From Mageeibacillus sp. UBA5436 (GTDB lineage Bacteria > Bacillota > Clostridia > Saccharofermentanales > DTU023): a DNA stretch of 29,430 bases. Below the pieces are notes generated by a model. The model worked only from the letters and a program-made list of their open reading frames with translations. It was not told the origin of the DNA and made no database searches. Shown here piece by piece: positions 1-7,984 of this stretch; position 1 is the stretch's first letter, and each line of letters begins with the position of its first letter. The stretch covers positions 381 through 29,810 of the forward strand of contig DIRM01000054.1 of NCBI GenBank assembly GCA_002427545.1, read 5' to 3'. A program made the position numbers and the translations under genes.

Positions 1-528
1 TCCATCAAACGTTGTATTTATTATGCTTCTCTTATGAAAGTTCCTCTTGGTCTATTCTATCGTCGTTATGATCCAAGATTAATAGGTAAAGGTAAATATA
101 CTGAACAATCAATAAAGCAACATGCTGAAAAGAAATTTTTAGGCGATAATATTGCAGGTAAGGATATTCTAATTATCGATGATATGATTGATACAGGTAA
201 AACTATTTTAGAATGTGCAAATCAATTAAAACAGCAAAAAGCCAAAAGAGTATTTGCGGCTGTTTCTTTTGCTCAATTTTCCAAAGGAATCAATAGCTTT
301 GATTCTGCTTATAAAGATGGTACTTTAACAAAAATCTTCGCTACAAATTTAGCCTATAGGCCACCAGAATTACTGGAGCGAGAATGGTTTTGTGATGTTA
401 ATTTAGCAAAATATATCGCATTATTGATTGATGGCTATAATCATGATGCACCATTATCTAGTTTAATTAATCCAAGTAAACGAATTCATGAATTATTAAA
501 CAATTATAAAGGAGTCTCCAATGTCTAA
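1..528 (+). CDS. prs: Ribose-phosphate pyrophosphokinase (PRPP synthetase), 5' end cut by window edge
   Basis: C-terminal part (about 175 residues) of a PRPP synthetase, which transfers pyrophosphate from ATP to ribose-5-phosphate to make PRPP for purine, pyrimidine, NAD, His and Trp synthesis. The frame is open from base 1, so the ATG at 34 is internal; the preceding codons read SIKRCIYYASL and match the same region of the next gene (ARSMYYASM). The PRPP-binding loop is IIDDMIDTGKT, close to the family DDMxDTxGT pattern. The downstream block ATNLAYRPPELLEREW and the end LLIDGYNHDAPLSSLINPS fit the clostridial form of the enzyme. Its stop lies 8 nt inside the next gene, so the two are translationally coupled paralogues. 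The family call is secure. Which paralogue supplies most PRPP cannot be told. Confidence 0.9.
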   Translation, partial: SIKRCIYYASLMKVPLGLFYRRYDPRLIGKGKYTEQSIKQHAEKKFLGDNIAGKDILIIDDMIDTGKTILECANQLKQQKAKRVFAAVSFAQFSKGINSFDSAYKDGTLTKIFATNLAYRPPELLEREWFCDVNLAKYIALLIDGYNHDAPLSSLINPSKRIHELLNNYKGVSNV

Positions 529-1753
529 TAAAAGTAGTAGAGCAATCAGACGTGATGATAAAAATTATTATCGTTATGATCAGTACGGAGATAATCCTAT
601 GCTGGCTGATGCCCCCGTTGGGATTATTTCACTTGCTGGTGCCACAGATTTTGGTAATAAAGTTAATCAACAATTAGTTAAAAGACGAAAAGAGTATTTA
701 GATTTATCTGCAACTGAAGTCATTAATAGTCCTGGTTTTTTACGAGATGATTATGAAATAAAAGCCGAAGCTGTACGTTTTTCAACTGGTGAAGGGAAAG
801 GGGTCTTAGGTCAAACCGTACGTGGTCATGATCTGTATCTTATCTGTGATGTCACTAACTATAGCTGTACATATCAAATGCGTGGTATAACAAATCATTA
901 CAGTCCTGATGATCATTATCAAGATTTAAAAAGAATTATTTTAGCGGCATCAGGTCAAGCTAGACGCATCAATGTGATTATGCCATTTCTTTATGAAAGT
1001 CGACAACATCGTCGTACAGGCAGAGAATCGCTTGACTGTGCTTATATGTTAGAAGATATTTTTGATTTAGGGATTAGTAATTTTATCACTTTTGATGCGC
1101 ATGATGATCGTGTTGCTAATGCTGTTCCCACACATAGTTTTGAATCAATCCAATCTAATTATCAAATTTTAAAAGCTTTAATCTCAACAACAGATAATAT
1201 TAAAATTCAACCCGATTCATTGATGATCATCAGTCCAGATGAAGGTGCCATTGCACGTTCTATGTATTATGCTTCGATGTTAAATGTACCACTTGGAACT
1301 TTCTATAAAAGAAGAGATTATGCCAAAGTCATAAAAGGTAGAAATCCCATCATCGCACATGAATTTTTAGGTGATTCGGTTGAAGGTTATGATGTTTTAA
1401 TTATTGATGATATGCTCTCTTCTGGTGAATCGATGCTTGATTTAGCTAAAGTATTAAAATCTAAAGGTGCCAAAAGAATCTTTTGTGCAGTGACTTTTGC
1501 TTTGTTTACTGATGGCATCAAAGAATTTGATAATTATTATGAAAAGGGCTTAATTGATAAAGTAATTGCTACAAATCTCTGCTATTTACCTGATGAAGTT
1601 AAAAATGCCCCTTGGTTTGTAGAGGCAGATATGACAAAATTTGTTTCTTTATTGATTGATGCGATGAATCATAATGCATCAATGGCAAGTCTAATCTCAC
1701 CAACTGCCAAAATCAATAAATTATTAAAAAAAATATCTGTAGATAATGATTAA
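521..1753 (+). CDS. prs: Ribose-phosphate pyrophosphokinase, long clostridial form (second paralogue)
   Basis: Complete 410-residue PRPP synthetase, longer than the usual 310-320 because of an N-terminal extension of roughly 90 residues. Visible motifs are the catalytic loop region YESRQHRRTGRES (158-170), the metal/ATP site DAHDDR (192-197, family DLHxxQ) and the PRPP loop IIDDMLSSGES (294-304). The loop has SSGES where the upstream paralogue has DTGKT. The SSGES-type loop is, as I recall, normal for the long clostridial enzymes, so this is not evidence of inactivity. The ATG at 521 is preceded by AAAGGAG (508-514) at good spacing and overlaps the upstream stop by 8 nt. A two-way terminator follows. 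Two adjacent divergent copies may form a mixed complex or differ in feedback control; that is inference. Confidence 0.92.
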   Translation: MSNKSSRAIRRDDKNYYRYDQYGDNPMLADAPVGIISLAGATDFGNKVNQQLVKRRKEYLDLSATEVINSPGFLRDDYEIKAEAVRFSTGEGKGVLGQTVRGHDLYLICDVTNYSCTYQMRGITNHYSPDDHYQDLKRIILAASGQARRINVIMPFLYESRQHRRTGRESLDCAYMLEDIFDLGISNFITFDAHDDRVANAVPTHSFESIQSNYQILKALISTTDNIKIQPDSLMIISPDEGAIARSMYYASMLNVPLGTFYKRRDYAKVIKGRNPIIAHEFLGDSVEGYDVLIIDDMLSSGESMLDLAKVLKSKGAKRIFCAVTFALFTDGIKEFDNYYEKGLIDKVIATNLCYLPDEVKNAPWFVEADMTKFVSLLIDAMNHNASMASLISPTAKINKLLKKISVDND

Positions 1754-1780
1754 ACTTTTAATTATAAGTACAAATAAAAC

Positions 1781-1817
1781 AAGGGATGCAGCATTTTATG
1801 CTCATCCCTTATTTTTT
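1781..1817. terminator. Bidirectional intrinsic terminator between prs and nagB
   Basis: Strong hairpin: AAGGGATG (1781-1788) pairs with CATCCCTT (1803-1810) and the stem continues as AGCAT/ATGCT around a TTT loop, with one bulged C at 1789. A T-rich tract follows on the plus side (ATTTTTT, 1811-1817). The A-rich flank at 1771-1779 gives a T tract on the minus side, so it can end both convergent transcripts. Confidence 0.85.
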
Positions 1818-1839
1818 GACATTTATAATAATAAAAAAA

Positions 1840-2568
1840 TTATTTTAATTCAGAAGCTGCATCTTCATCTAAAATAACAATAACATCTTTATGTAATTGT
1901 AAGATGGAAGCAGGAATTTTTGGTGTAACATTACCTTGTAAAGCTTCTGCTACAACTTTTGCTTTATTTTTTCCTGAAACAACAAAGAGAACTTTATTGG
2001 CACGCATGATAACACCAAAACCCATAGTTAAAGCTTGTTTTGGAACTTCATCAGCTGAATTAAAAAAACGAGCATTGGCATTAATCGTATTTTCAGTCAG
2101 ATTAACTAAATTTGTAGCAGCTATAAAGTAATCATTCGGTTCATTAAATCCGATATGGCCATTATTGCCCATACCAAGAAGTTGAAAATCTATCCCACCC
2201 ATGTCTTCAATCATTTGATCATAATGGGCACATTCTAATAATGGATCTTTAGCTAGTCCATTCGGAACATGAGTTCTATTCATGTCTAAATTGACATGGC
2301 TCAATAAGTTTTCGTTCATAAAATAACGATAACTTTGAGGATGATCTGGAGCGAGACCGTAGTATTCATCCAAATTAAAGGTATCTACATTGCTAAAATC
2401 CAGACCCTCTTCTTCATATTGACGAATTAATTCTTTATAGGCACCAACAGGTGTTGAGCCTGTAGCTAGACCTAAAACAGTATGACCTTCCACTCTAATC
2501 TGGCTTGCCATCATATCAGCAGCTCGTTTACTCAATTCTTCATAATTTTTTACAACAATAATTCGCAT
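1840..2568 (-). CDS. nagB: Glucosamine-6-phosphate deaminase
   Basis: Cytosolic enzyme that converts glucosamine-6-phosphate to fructose-6-phosphate and ammonia, sending amino sugars from chitin, mucin or peptidoglycan recycling into glycolysis. At 242 residues it is of normal length for the short Gram-positive form. Seen motifs are the phosphate-binding ATGSTP (35-40), NLDEYY (65-70) with the proton-abstracting Asp67, and the signature GMGNNGHIGFNEP (132-144) holding the active-site His138 and Glu143. The start ATG has GAGGTG four bases upstream, lying over the stop of the preceding small membrane-protein gene (8 nt gap), so the two are co-transcribed. No nagA or amino-sugar transporter is in the window. 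The downstream terminator at 1781-1817 closes the unit. Confidence 0.95.
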   Translation of the reverse strand: MRIIVVKNYEELSKRAADMMASQIRVEGHTVLGLATGSTPVGAYKELIRQYEEEGLDFSNVDTFNLDEYYGLAPDHPQSYRYFMNENLLSHVNLDMNRTHVPNGLAKDPLLECAHYDQMIEDMGGIDFQLLGMGNNGHIGFNEPNDYFIAATNLVNLTENTINANARFFNSADEVPKQALTMGFGVIMRANKVLFVVSGKNKAKVVAEALQGNVTPKIPASILQLHKDVIVILDEDAASELK

Positions 2569-2576
2569 TTTTCACC

Positions 2577-2873
2577 TCAATTATCCTCATCATCAGGATT
2601 TACATTTCTTTTTAGAAGAAAAATTGTCCAACCAATTATCATAGTTATCACAAATTCAATCCCAGTTATCAATGAGAACATTTCTAAATCATTTCTTGTG
2701 ATCAGAATATTAAATAAGATCAACAACACAAAAATAATTAATCCAATTAAAAATTTTCCAAAAGGATTATAACGAAAGAAGACTAAAACAGAATGGAATG
2801 CAGTCGTTCCCTGTATTTCTTTCTGTTTTCGGCTAGCTTTTCGCTTAGTATTTTTTATACTTGTTTTTGCCAT
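2577..2873 (-). CDS. Small two-helix membrane protein, unknown function
   Basis: A 98-residue protein that I do not recognise. It starts with a Lys/Arg-rich cytoplasmic segment (MAKTSIKNTKRKASRKQK) followed by two hydrophobic helices, about residues 42-61 (FGKFLIGLIIFVLLILFNIL) and 67-89 (SLITGIEFVITMIIGWTIFLL), and ends in a short acidic tail (NPDDEDN). The positive-inside rule would put the N-terminus in the cytoplasm. I chose the ATG at 2873 because AAGAGGT lies just upstream; the frame is open further back to 2924 but without a site. It is the first gene of a two-gene unit with nagB. Nothing links it to amino-sugar metabolism except this position. Confidence 0.7.
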   Translation of the reverse strand: MAKTSIKNTKRKASRKQKEIQGTTAFHSVLVFFRYNPFGKFLIGLIIFVLLILFNILITRNDLEMFSLITGIEFVITMIIGWTIFLLKRNVNPDDEDN

Positions 2874-2997
2874 ATGACCTCTTTTATCTTTCAAAATTTT
2901 ACTCTGTTTTGGAAAAGAAAACAAATTCTAAATTGTTAAATTTTATAGAAATTATCGCCTTATTTTTATTCATTAAATAAATATTTTCTATTGCTAA

Positions 2998-4899
2998 TTA
3001 ATTTTCTATTTTATTTTTCAAAGGCAAAGCAGGTTTAACAAAACAGGTTTTTTGATGATCATAAATAACCATGCCTGGTCTAGCACCTTTCGTTTTTCGT
3101 ACATATTTAGCAAGCGTATAATCAACTGCTATTTGTCCACCAAATCCACTCTTTACTTTATTATTGTCTGCATACCATGCCGCAATAGCAGCCGCTGTTT
3201 CAATATGTTCCGATTCTATCTTAAATGCATCATCGGCTTTTAAGATAACATGAGTTCCAGGGATATCCTTTGCGTGAAACCATAAATCATCTGAATCTGC
3301 TTTTTTAAATGTTAATTGTTCATTTTGAATATTATTTCGACCAGCATAAACAGTGATGCCTTCAGCCAAAATAAATTCTCTAGGCGGCAAAGGTAATTCT
3401 TTTTTACTTGTCTGTTGCTTTTTTTGACGTTTTTTATTTTGTTCAAACATTTTCTTTTTGCTCTTTTTTCCAGGTTTACCAGGATTTAGAGCATTTTTCA
3501 AAATATGTTTTTCTGTTTCTTTAGAATTTTCTGAGTTTTTTCTGTTTTTATTTTCATCTAAGAGACTAAGTTCGTCTAAAATGGCTTTTAAATCATCCAT
3601 GTTTTCTGATTTATCTAAAGCAGTTTTTAAAGAAAACAACCATTTTAATTCTAATTGATCCGCTTTCAAAAACTTTGTTGAAACTTGCAATTTCGATTTT
3701 GCTTTACGATATTTTTTAAAATACATAGCTGCATTATCGGCAGGATTCAAATGACTTTTAATAGGAATGCGTATTTCTTTCTGCGTCGGATCAAAATAAT
3801 CAATAATCTTTGCTTCATTGCTGCCATCTTTTATTAAATATAGCTGTGAGTTTAAAAGTTCTCCAATCTTTTGATAATAATCTGCTTTTTGTCCTTCTGA
3901 AAAATCTTTTTGATGCCAATCCATTTTCTTTTGAACATGTTGTATATTTTGATTTATAATTCTATCAATCTGTCTAGCTTCTTGATTAAATTCCTTTATC
4001 TCATCTTGTAATGAGTAAAAAACATCCATTGTTAAAGAAAATTTATCTAATCTTTTTCTATATGGTAATGTCTTTAATTCTAGACAATGAAAATCAAATG
4101 GCTTTACATCCTTTTGATCCTTAAAATAAAGTGTGGGACTAATTTCATTAGATAATATTTGGTTTACTATTCTATAAAAAGAATGACTTAATTCTTGTTT
4201 TTGTTCTTTTGTGAGTTGAGTAACATGTAAACGATCGTCTAGTTTTGCATTAGATACTACAGCAGCAGAAAGTAAAGGTGAAAATCCTAGAACATTATTT
4301 AATATTGCTTTCTCTAAAGTTAAATGATTATTTTCATTGTTTAGAAAGGGTAAGATTTCTTGATTTAAGTTTAAATAATACTCTATTGTTTCTTTATTTT
4401 GTGATGGCGGTAATTGATAATTCCTCGCAGGCATGATTTCTCTTTTGCTCGACATATCTTGGTCGACATGAATTAAAGCATCATGTATTTTTTTATCTTT
4501 ATTCAAAAAAATGACATTGCTATACTTCCCCATAATTTCTGCAATTAAAAATCTATCCTCAGCCTCACCAAAATCGTTGAGAGTTGAAAACTTGAAAATA
4601 AAAACACGTTCATATTCAGGCTGAACAATATCTATTAGTCTTGCACCTATTAAATATTTTCGGAGCATCATACAAAAACCTGGTGGTGATTTTGGATTCA
4701 CAAAATCACGAGTCGTTAAATAGATACGTGGTGAAGATGGATTTGCTGAAATTAATAATTTTTTGAATTCTCGACCAGAACGAAAAAAAATCAAAATTGT
4801 ATTACGATTTGGTTGATAAACACGATCAACTTTTTTCTCTATTAATTCTGCCTTTAGCTCATTTGTTAAAAATTTTGATCCAATACCATCTAGAGGCAT
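2998..4899 (-). CDS. rqcH: RqcH / NFACT ribosome quality-control protein
   Basis: Member of the NFACT (Rqc2/NEMF/FbpA) family. In Bacillus, RqcH binds the 50S subunit holding a stalled nascent chain and recruits tRNA-Ala to add C-terminal alanine tails that mark the chain for degradation. At 633 residues it is of normal length. The N-terminus MPLDGIGSKFLTNEL and the block EIMGKYSNVIFLN (about 122-134) are typical NFACT-N. A helical middle region and a Lys-rich linker (about 477-502) follow. NFACT-R covers about 509-620, with AGRNNIQNE (519-527) and WFHAKDIPGTHVILK (540-554). The start overlaps the queH stop by 10 nt, with AAGGAAG about 12 nt upstream. It is last in the ruv-queH unit. Older annotations would call it a fibronectin-binding protein. 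Confidence 0.93.
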   Translation of the reverse strand: MPLDGIGSKFLTNELKAELIEKKVDRVYQPNRNTILIFFRSGREFKKLLISANPSSPRIYLTTRDFVNPKSPPGFCMMLRKYLIGARLIDIVQPEYERVFIFKFSTLNDFGEAEDRFLIAEIMGKYSNVIFLNKDKKIHDALIHVDQDMSSKREIMPARNYQLPPSQNKETIEYYLNLNQEILPFLNNENNHLTLEKAILNNVLGFSPLLSAAVVSNAKLDDRLHVTQLTKEQKQELSHSFYRIVNQILSNEISPTLYFKDQKDVKPFDFHCLELKTLPYRKRLDKFSLTMDVFYSLQDEIKEFNQEARQIDRIINQNIQHVQKKMDWHQKDFSEGQKADYYQKIGELLNSQLYLIKDGSNEAKIIDYFDPTQKEIRIPIKSHLNPADNAAMYFKKYRKAKSKLQVSTKFLKADQLELKWLFSLKTALDKSENMDDLKAILDELSLLDENKNRKNSENSKETEKHILKNALNPGKPGKKSKKKMFEQNKKRQKKQQTSKKELPLPPREFILAEGITVYAGRNNIQNEQLTFKKADSDDLWFHAKDIPGTHVILKADDAFKIESEHIETAAAIAAWYADNNKVKSGFGGQIAVDYTLAKYVRKTKGARPGMVIYDHQKTCFVKPALPLKNKIEN

Positions 4900-5513
4900 A
4901 CAACCCGCTCTTCCTTTAATTGTTTTTGTAAATCAGTTGGAATGGTATAAGCTGCTTGTTGTTTTATAATCTTTTTAAGAAAATCCGAATCACCTAATGA
5001 AAAAGAACAACCACAATATTTTTGTCTATACAAACCATCTTCTCTTGCCATTTGTTGACCTTTGCGAAAACCTTCTGTGAAATTTGCTGCTAAATATTCA
5101 ACTCCTGATTCTTCTGCATATTTTTTACCAGCAGCATGTATCAGATCATGTTTTTGATAAGGACTTACAAGAAGACTTGTCGTAAACACATCAAAATTCT
5201 TTTCCTTGCTATATTCAGCTACTCGCTTAAGACGATATGAATAACAAAAGGCACAACGTTCTACCGTTCTACCATAACTACACCAAGTCCTTGGATCACA
5301 TTCTTCTTCTACTAAAAGAGGTAATTTTCGCAATTCAGCTAAACGCATTGCGCCTTCTAATCGGCGATACCATTCTTTTTCAGGATGAATATTCGGATTA
5401 AAAAAGAAAAGCGTGATATCATATTTTTCATAACTTTTTAATAATTCAACTGGGTATTCCCCACAAGGACCACAGCATAAATGTAAAAGCATTTTTTTAA
5501 CTTCTTCTGCCAT
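4890..5513 (-). CDS. queH: Epoxyqueuosine reductase QueH (DUF208 family)
   Basis: QueH reduces epoxyqueuosine to queuosine in tRNA, the last step of Q synthesis, and is the non-cobalamin alternative to QueG. The 207-residue protein has the family cysteines: LHLCCGPC (10-17), CAFCYSYR (87-94) and CGC (167-169), which together can hold the iron-sulfur cluster and metal site. SLLVSPYQKHDLI (113-125) is another family block. I place the start at the ATG at 5513, 4 nt after the ruvB stop; a TTG at 5531 inside ruvB is in frame but gives a poorer N-terminus. The site upstream (GAGAAAG) is weak, so coupling to ruvB is likely. No tgt or queA is in the window, so the other Q genes must lie elsewhere or the cell salvages queuine. 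Confidence 0.92.
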   Translation of the reverse strand: MAEEVKKMLLHLCCGPCGEYPVELLKSYEKYDITLFFFNPNIHPEKEWYRRLEGAMRLAELRKLPLLVEEECDPRTWCSYGRTVERCAFCYSYRLKRVAEYSKEKNFDVFTTSLLVSPYQKHDLIHAAGKKYAEESGVEYLAANFTEGFRKGQQMAREDGLYRQKYCGCSFSLGDSDFLKKIIKQQAAYTIPTDLQKQLKEERVVCL

Positions 5514-5517
5514 TTTA

Positions 5518-6618
5518 TTATTCTTTCTCAAATGAATCTAAGGTCATTTGTTTTGTGTTTGTACTATTTTCTTCCATAGGTTGCATTTTTAAATGCTCCC
5601 ATCCATGTTTCGTTAAAATTCTTCCTCTAGGAGTTTTTGCAATAAAGCCGATTTGCATCAAATAAGGCTCGCATATATCTTCAATCGTTTTGGGATCTTC
5701 ACCTGTCATAGCTGCTAAAGTTTCCAAACCAACTGGACCGCCATTAAAAGATTCCGCCATAGCTAACATTAAATTACGATCTGTATTATCAAGACCTTTA
5801 TCATCAATTTCAAGAGCTTTTAGCCCTAGTTCAACAATATCTTTGTCTACAATCCCCGCACCTTTTACTTCGGCAAAATCGCGCATTCTACGCAAAATTC
5901 GTATTGCTATTCGAGGAGTACCACGACAACGCGAAGAAAGTATCTTCATTCCTTCTTCATCTATTTCAATCTGCATCAAATCAGCATTATGTTTTAATAT
6001 TTTAGCGATTTCTTTTGGAGAATACAATTCAAGCCGATGAATCATTCCAAATCGATCTCTTAAAGGTGCACTTAAAAGACCAGCTCTAGTTGTAGCTCCT
6101 ATCAAAGTAAATTTTGGTAAGTCCAATCTAATTGATCTAGCCGCAGGTCCTTTACCTATAATAATATCTACTGTATAGTCTTCCATCGCTGGATATAGTA
6201 TTTCTTCTACTTGATAGTTGAGGCGATGAATTTCATCAATAAATAAAACATCATTTGGTTTGAGATTGGTTAACAATGCAACCAAATCACCTTGTCTTTC
6301 AATGGCAGGGCCAGATGTGATTCTTAAATCAGAACCCATGCTTTTAGCAATAATACCAGCTAAGGTCGTTTTACCTAAACCTGGGGGGCCGTATAAAAGA
6401 ACATGATCTAAAGAATCGCCTCTATTCAAAGCTGCCTCTATAAAGATTTTTAAATTTTCTTTAATCTTTTTTTGGCCATAAAATTGATCAAAAGTAAGCG
6501 GTCTTAAGGCTCCTTCTGGTACATCATCTGATCTAATAGCTCGATCAACTATACGAGGTTCTTCAATATCTTCTTCATAATCTTGATTGAAAATACTATA
6601 AAATCCTTCTTGTCCCAT
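5518..6618 (-). CDS. ruvB: Holliday junction branch-migration ATPase RuvB
   Basis: Hexameric AAA+ motor that, with RuvA, drives branch migration of Holliday junctions in recombinational repair. Domains: an N-terminal extension with EPRIVDRAIRSDD (20-32) and the usual LRPLTFDQFYGQ, Walker A GPPGLGKTT (77-85), Walker B VLFIDEIHRL, sensor region LIGATTRAGLLSAPLRDRFG, and a C-terminal winged helix with the GPVGLETLAAM and GFIAKTPRGR blocks. It has 366 residues against about 330-350 usually, from a short acidic N-terminal extension and a polar tail. The ATG at 6618 is preceded by AGAGGAAAT. It follows ruvA by 27 nt and abuts queH, so it is the middle gene of a five-gene unit. Confidence 0.97.
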   Translation of the reverse strand: MGQEGFYSIFNQDYEEDIEEPRIVDRAIRSDDVPEGALRPLTFDQFYGQKKIKENLKIFIEAALNRGDSLDHVLLYGPPGLGKTTLAGIIAKSMGSDLRITSGPAIERQGDLVALLTNLKPNDVLFIDEIHRLNYQVEEILYPAMEDYTVDIIIGKGPAARSIRLDLPKFTLIGATTRAGLLSAPLRDRFGMIHRLELYSPKEIAKILKHNADLMQIEIDEEGMKILSSRCRGTPRIAIRILRRMRDFAEVKGAGIVDKDIVELGLKALEIDDKGLDNTDRNLMLAMAESFNGGPVGLETLAAMTGEDPKTIEDICEPYLMQIGFIAKTPRGRILTKHGWEHLKMQPMEENSTNTKQMTLDSFEKE

Positions 6619-6645
6619 ATTTCCTCTTTTTATATTATCTATAAA

Positions 6646-7287
6646 TTATAGAATTGATAAATGTTTTAATGCTAATTTTAATAATGCATTTAAATTAATT
6701 TCTATTTCGTTTGCCTGCATTTCTTGAAATGCCTTGCTCACAGCAGAATCGGCTTCTCGTTCAGCATAGCCTAAAACCATTAAAGCCGCTATTGATTCAT
6801 TCCGAATACCCAATAAATTTTGATCTGAGAATTGTTGTAACATAGGATCATTATTATTGACTTGCAATTCTAAATTAGGCATCGATTTTTTAAGTTTATC
6901 TTTTAATTCTAAAACAATTCTTTGTGCACTTTTTTTCCCAATTCCTTTAATTTGAGTTAATAAATTATAATCATCATTAATCACCGCAATGGCGAAAGCA
7001 TCTGGGCTAACCGAGGCAATAATAGTACTGGCAACTTTGGGTCCAATACCACTAACAGTAATTAATAATTCAAATAGGCTTTTAATTTCTTGATTTGGAA
7101 AACCATAAAGTGAAATTTCATTTTCTCTCACATTCATATATGTCCATATCCTAGTTTTTTCACCAATCGCTGGAAATGCATTGATCAAACCACTATCACA
7201 CATTATGTTAAAACCAATGCCACCATTCATAATAATAATATTTTCTGGGTTTTTCTGAACAATCTCACCTTCAATAAAAGTTAGCAT
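6646..7287 (-). CDS. ruvA: Holliday junction-binding protein RuvA
   Basis: Junction-recognition subunit of RuvAB. The 213-residue protein shows domain I (MLTFIEGEIVQKNPENIIIM), the helix-hairpin-helix block TVSGIGPKVASTII and the second HhH block IKGIGKKSAQRIVLELKDKL. An acidic-polar linker leads to the C-terminal domain III that contacts RuvB (AALMVLGYAEREADSAV). I use the ATG at 7287 because AAGGA stands 7 nt upstream and it gives the canonical N-terminus; an in-frame TTG at 7308 would add seven residues. It lies 71 nt downstream of ruvC. Confidence 0.96.
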   Translation of the reverse strand: MLTFIEGEIVQKNPENIIIMNGGIGFNIMCDSGLINAFPAIGEKTRIWTYMNVRENEISLYGFPNQEIKSLFELLITVSGIGPKVASTIIASVSPDAFAIAVINDDYNLLTQIKGIGKKSAQRIVLELKDKLKKSMPNLELQVNNNDPMLQQFSDQNLLGIRNESIAALMVLGYAEREADSAVSKAFQEMQANEIEINLNALLKLALKHLSIL

Positions 7288-7358
7288 ATTTTTTCCTTCA
7301 TACTCCAATTAATTCTTTCATATCATTTTTCGAAGACTGATACTTTAATTCAATCTTT

Positions 7359-7862
7359 TTATTGATAGCCACCAACTGCCAATGTTTCTGGACGATTGCC
7401 ATAATGGGCATGACAAATAGCAACAGCAATCGCATCGGCAACATCATCTGGTTTAGGTATCGTTTTTAATTTTAATATCATTTTTACCATTTCTTGAACT
7501 TGTTGTTTTTCTGCAAGTCCATAACCCGTCACAGCTAATTTAACTTGCTTGGGTGTATATTCAAAAACTGGAATTTTATATTTTGCACCAGTCACGACAA
7601 TTACGCCTCTTGCCTGCGCTGTGCCTATGGCCGTTGTTGTATTACGACTGAAAAACAATTCTTCTATAGCCATAGCTTCTGGCTTATAATGTTCAATCAA
7701 TTGACTTAAACTTTGTTCTATAACTAAAAGGCGTTCTGGGAAATAAGATTTTGCTTGAGTCTTTATAAAGCCATAATCCAGAATTTTATACCTATCATCT
7801 TGATAATCTATAAAAGCATAACCAGTAATAGCATAACCTGGATCAATTCCTAGAATAATCAT
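7359..7862 (-). CDS. ruvC: Holliday junction resolvase RuvC
   Basis: Endonuclease that cuts four-way junctions after RuvAB migration. RNase H-like fold, 167 residues, normal length. The four acidic catalytic residues are visible: Asp7 in LGIDPGYAITGYA, Glu67 in AIEELFFSRN, and Asp140 and Asp143 in KPDDVADAIAVAICHAH. TAIGTAQARGV is the conserved block following Glu67. The ATG is preceded by GAGAGGGG at good spacing. It is the first gene of the ruvC-ruvA-ruvB-queH-rqcH run, and the 122-nt gap to the divergent BrkB gene should hold its promoter. A weak candidate on the minus strand is TTCCAT, 16 nt, TAAAAT. Confidence 0.96.
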   Translation of the reverse strand: MIILGIDPGYAITGYAFIDYQDDRYKILDYGFIKTQAKSYFPERLLVIEQSLSQLIEHYKPEAMAIEELFFSRNTTTAIGTAQARGVIVVTGAKYKIPVFEYTPKQVKLAVTGYGLAEKQQVQEMVKMILKLKTIPKPDDVADAIAVAICHAHYGNRPETLAVGGYQ

Positions 7863-7882
7863 ATTCTGCCCCTCTCAAACAT

Positions 7883-7911
7883 TTGTTCTATTTTAACATA
7901 TTTGCTATATT
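7883..7911 (+). promoter_or_regulatory. Candidate promoter of the YihY/BrkB gene
   Basis: A weak -35 TTGTTC (7883-7888), a 17-nt spacer and an extended -10 TGCTATATT (7903-7911). The predicted start near 7918 gives a leader of about 65 nt. It lies in the divergent ruvC/BrkB gap. Assigned by pattern only. Confidence 0.5.
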
Positions 7912-7984
7912 ATGGAAGTTTTATGGATTATTTGTTATACATGAATTTTCTTAGTAGAATCTTTTTAAGAGAAAGTGGCATAAA

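Noticed and set aside
2482..2772. Plus-strand open frame opposite nagB and the small membrane protein
   Set aside because: It overlaps two supported minus genes and has no ribosome site or family match. The same holds for other antisense frames in the window.
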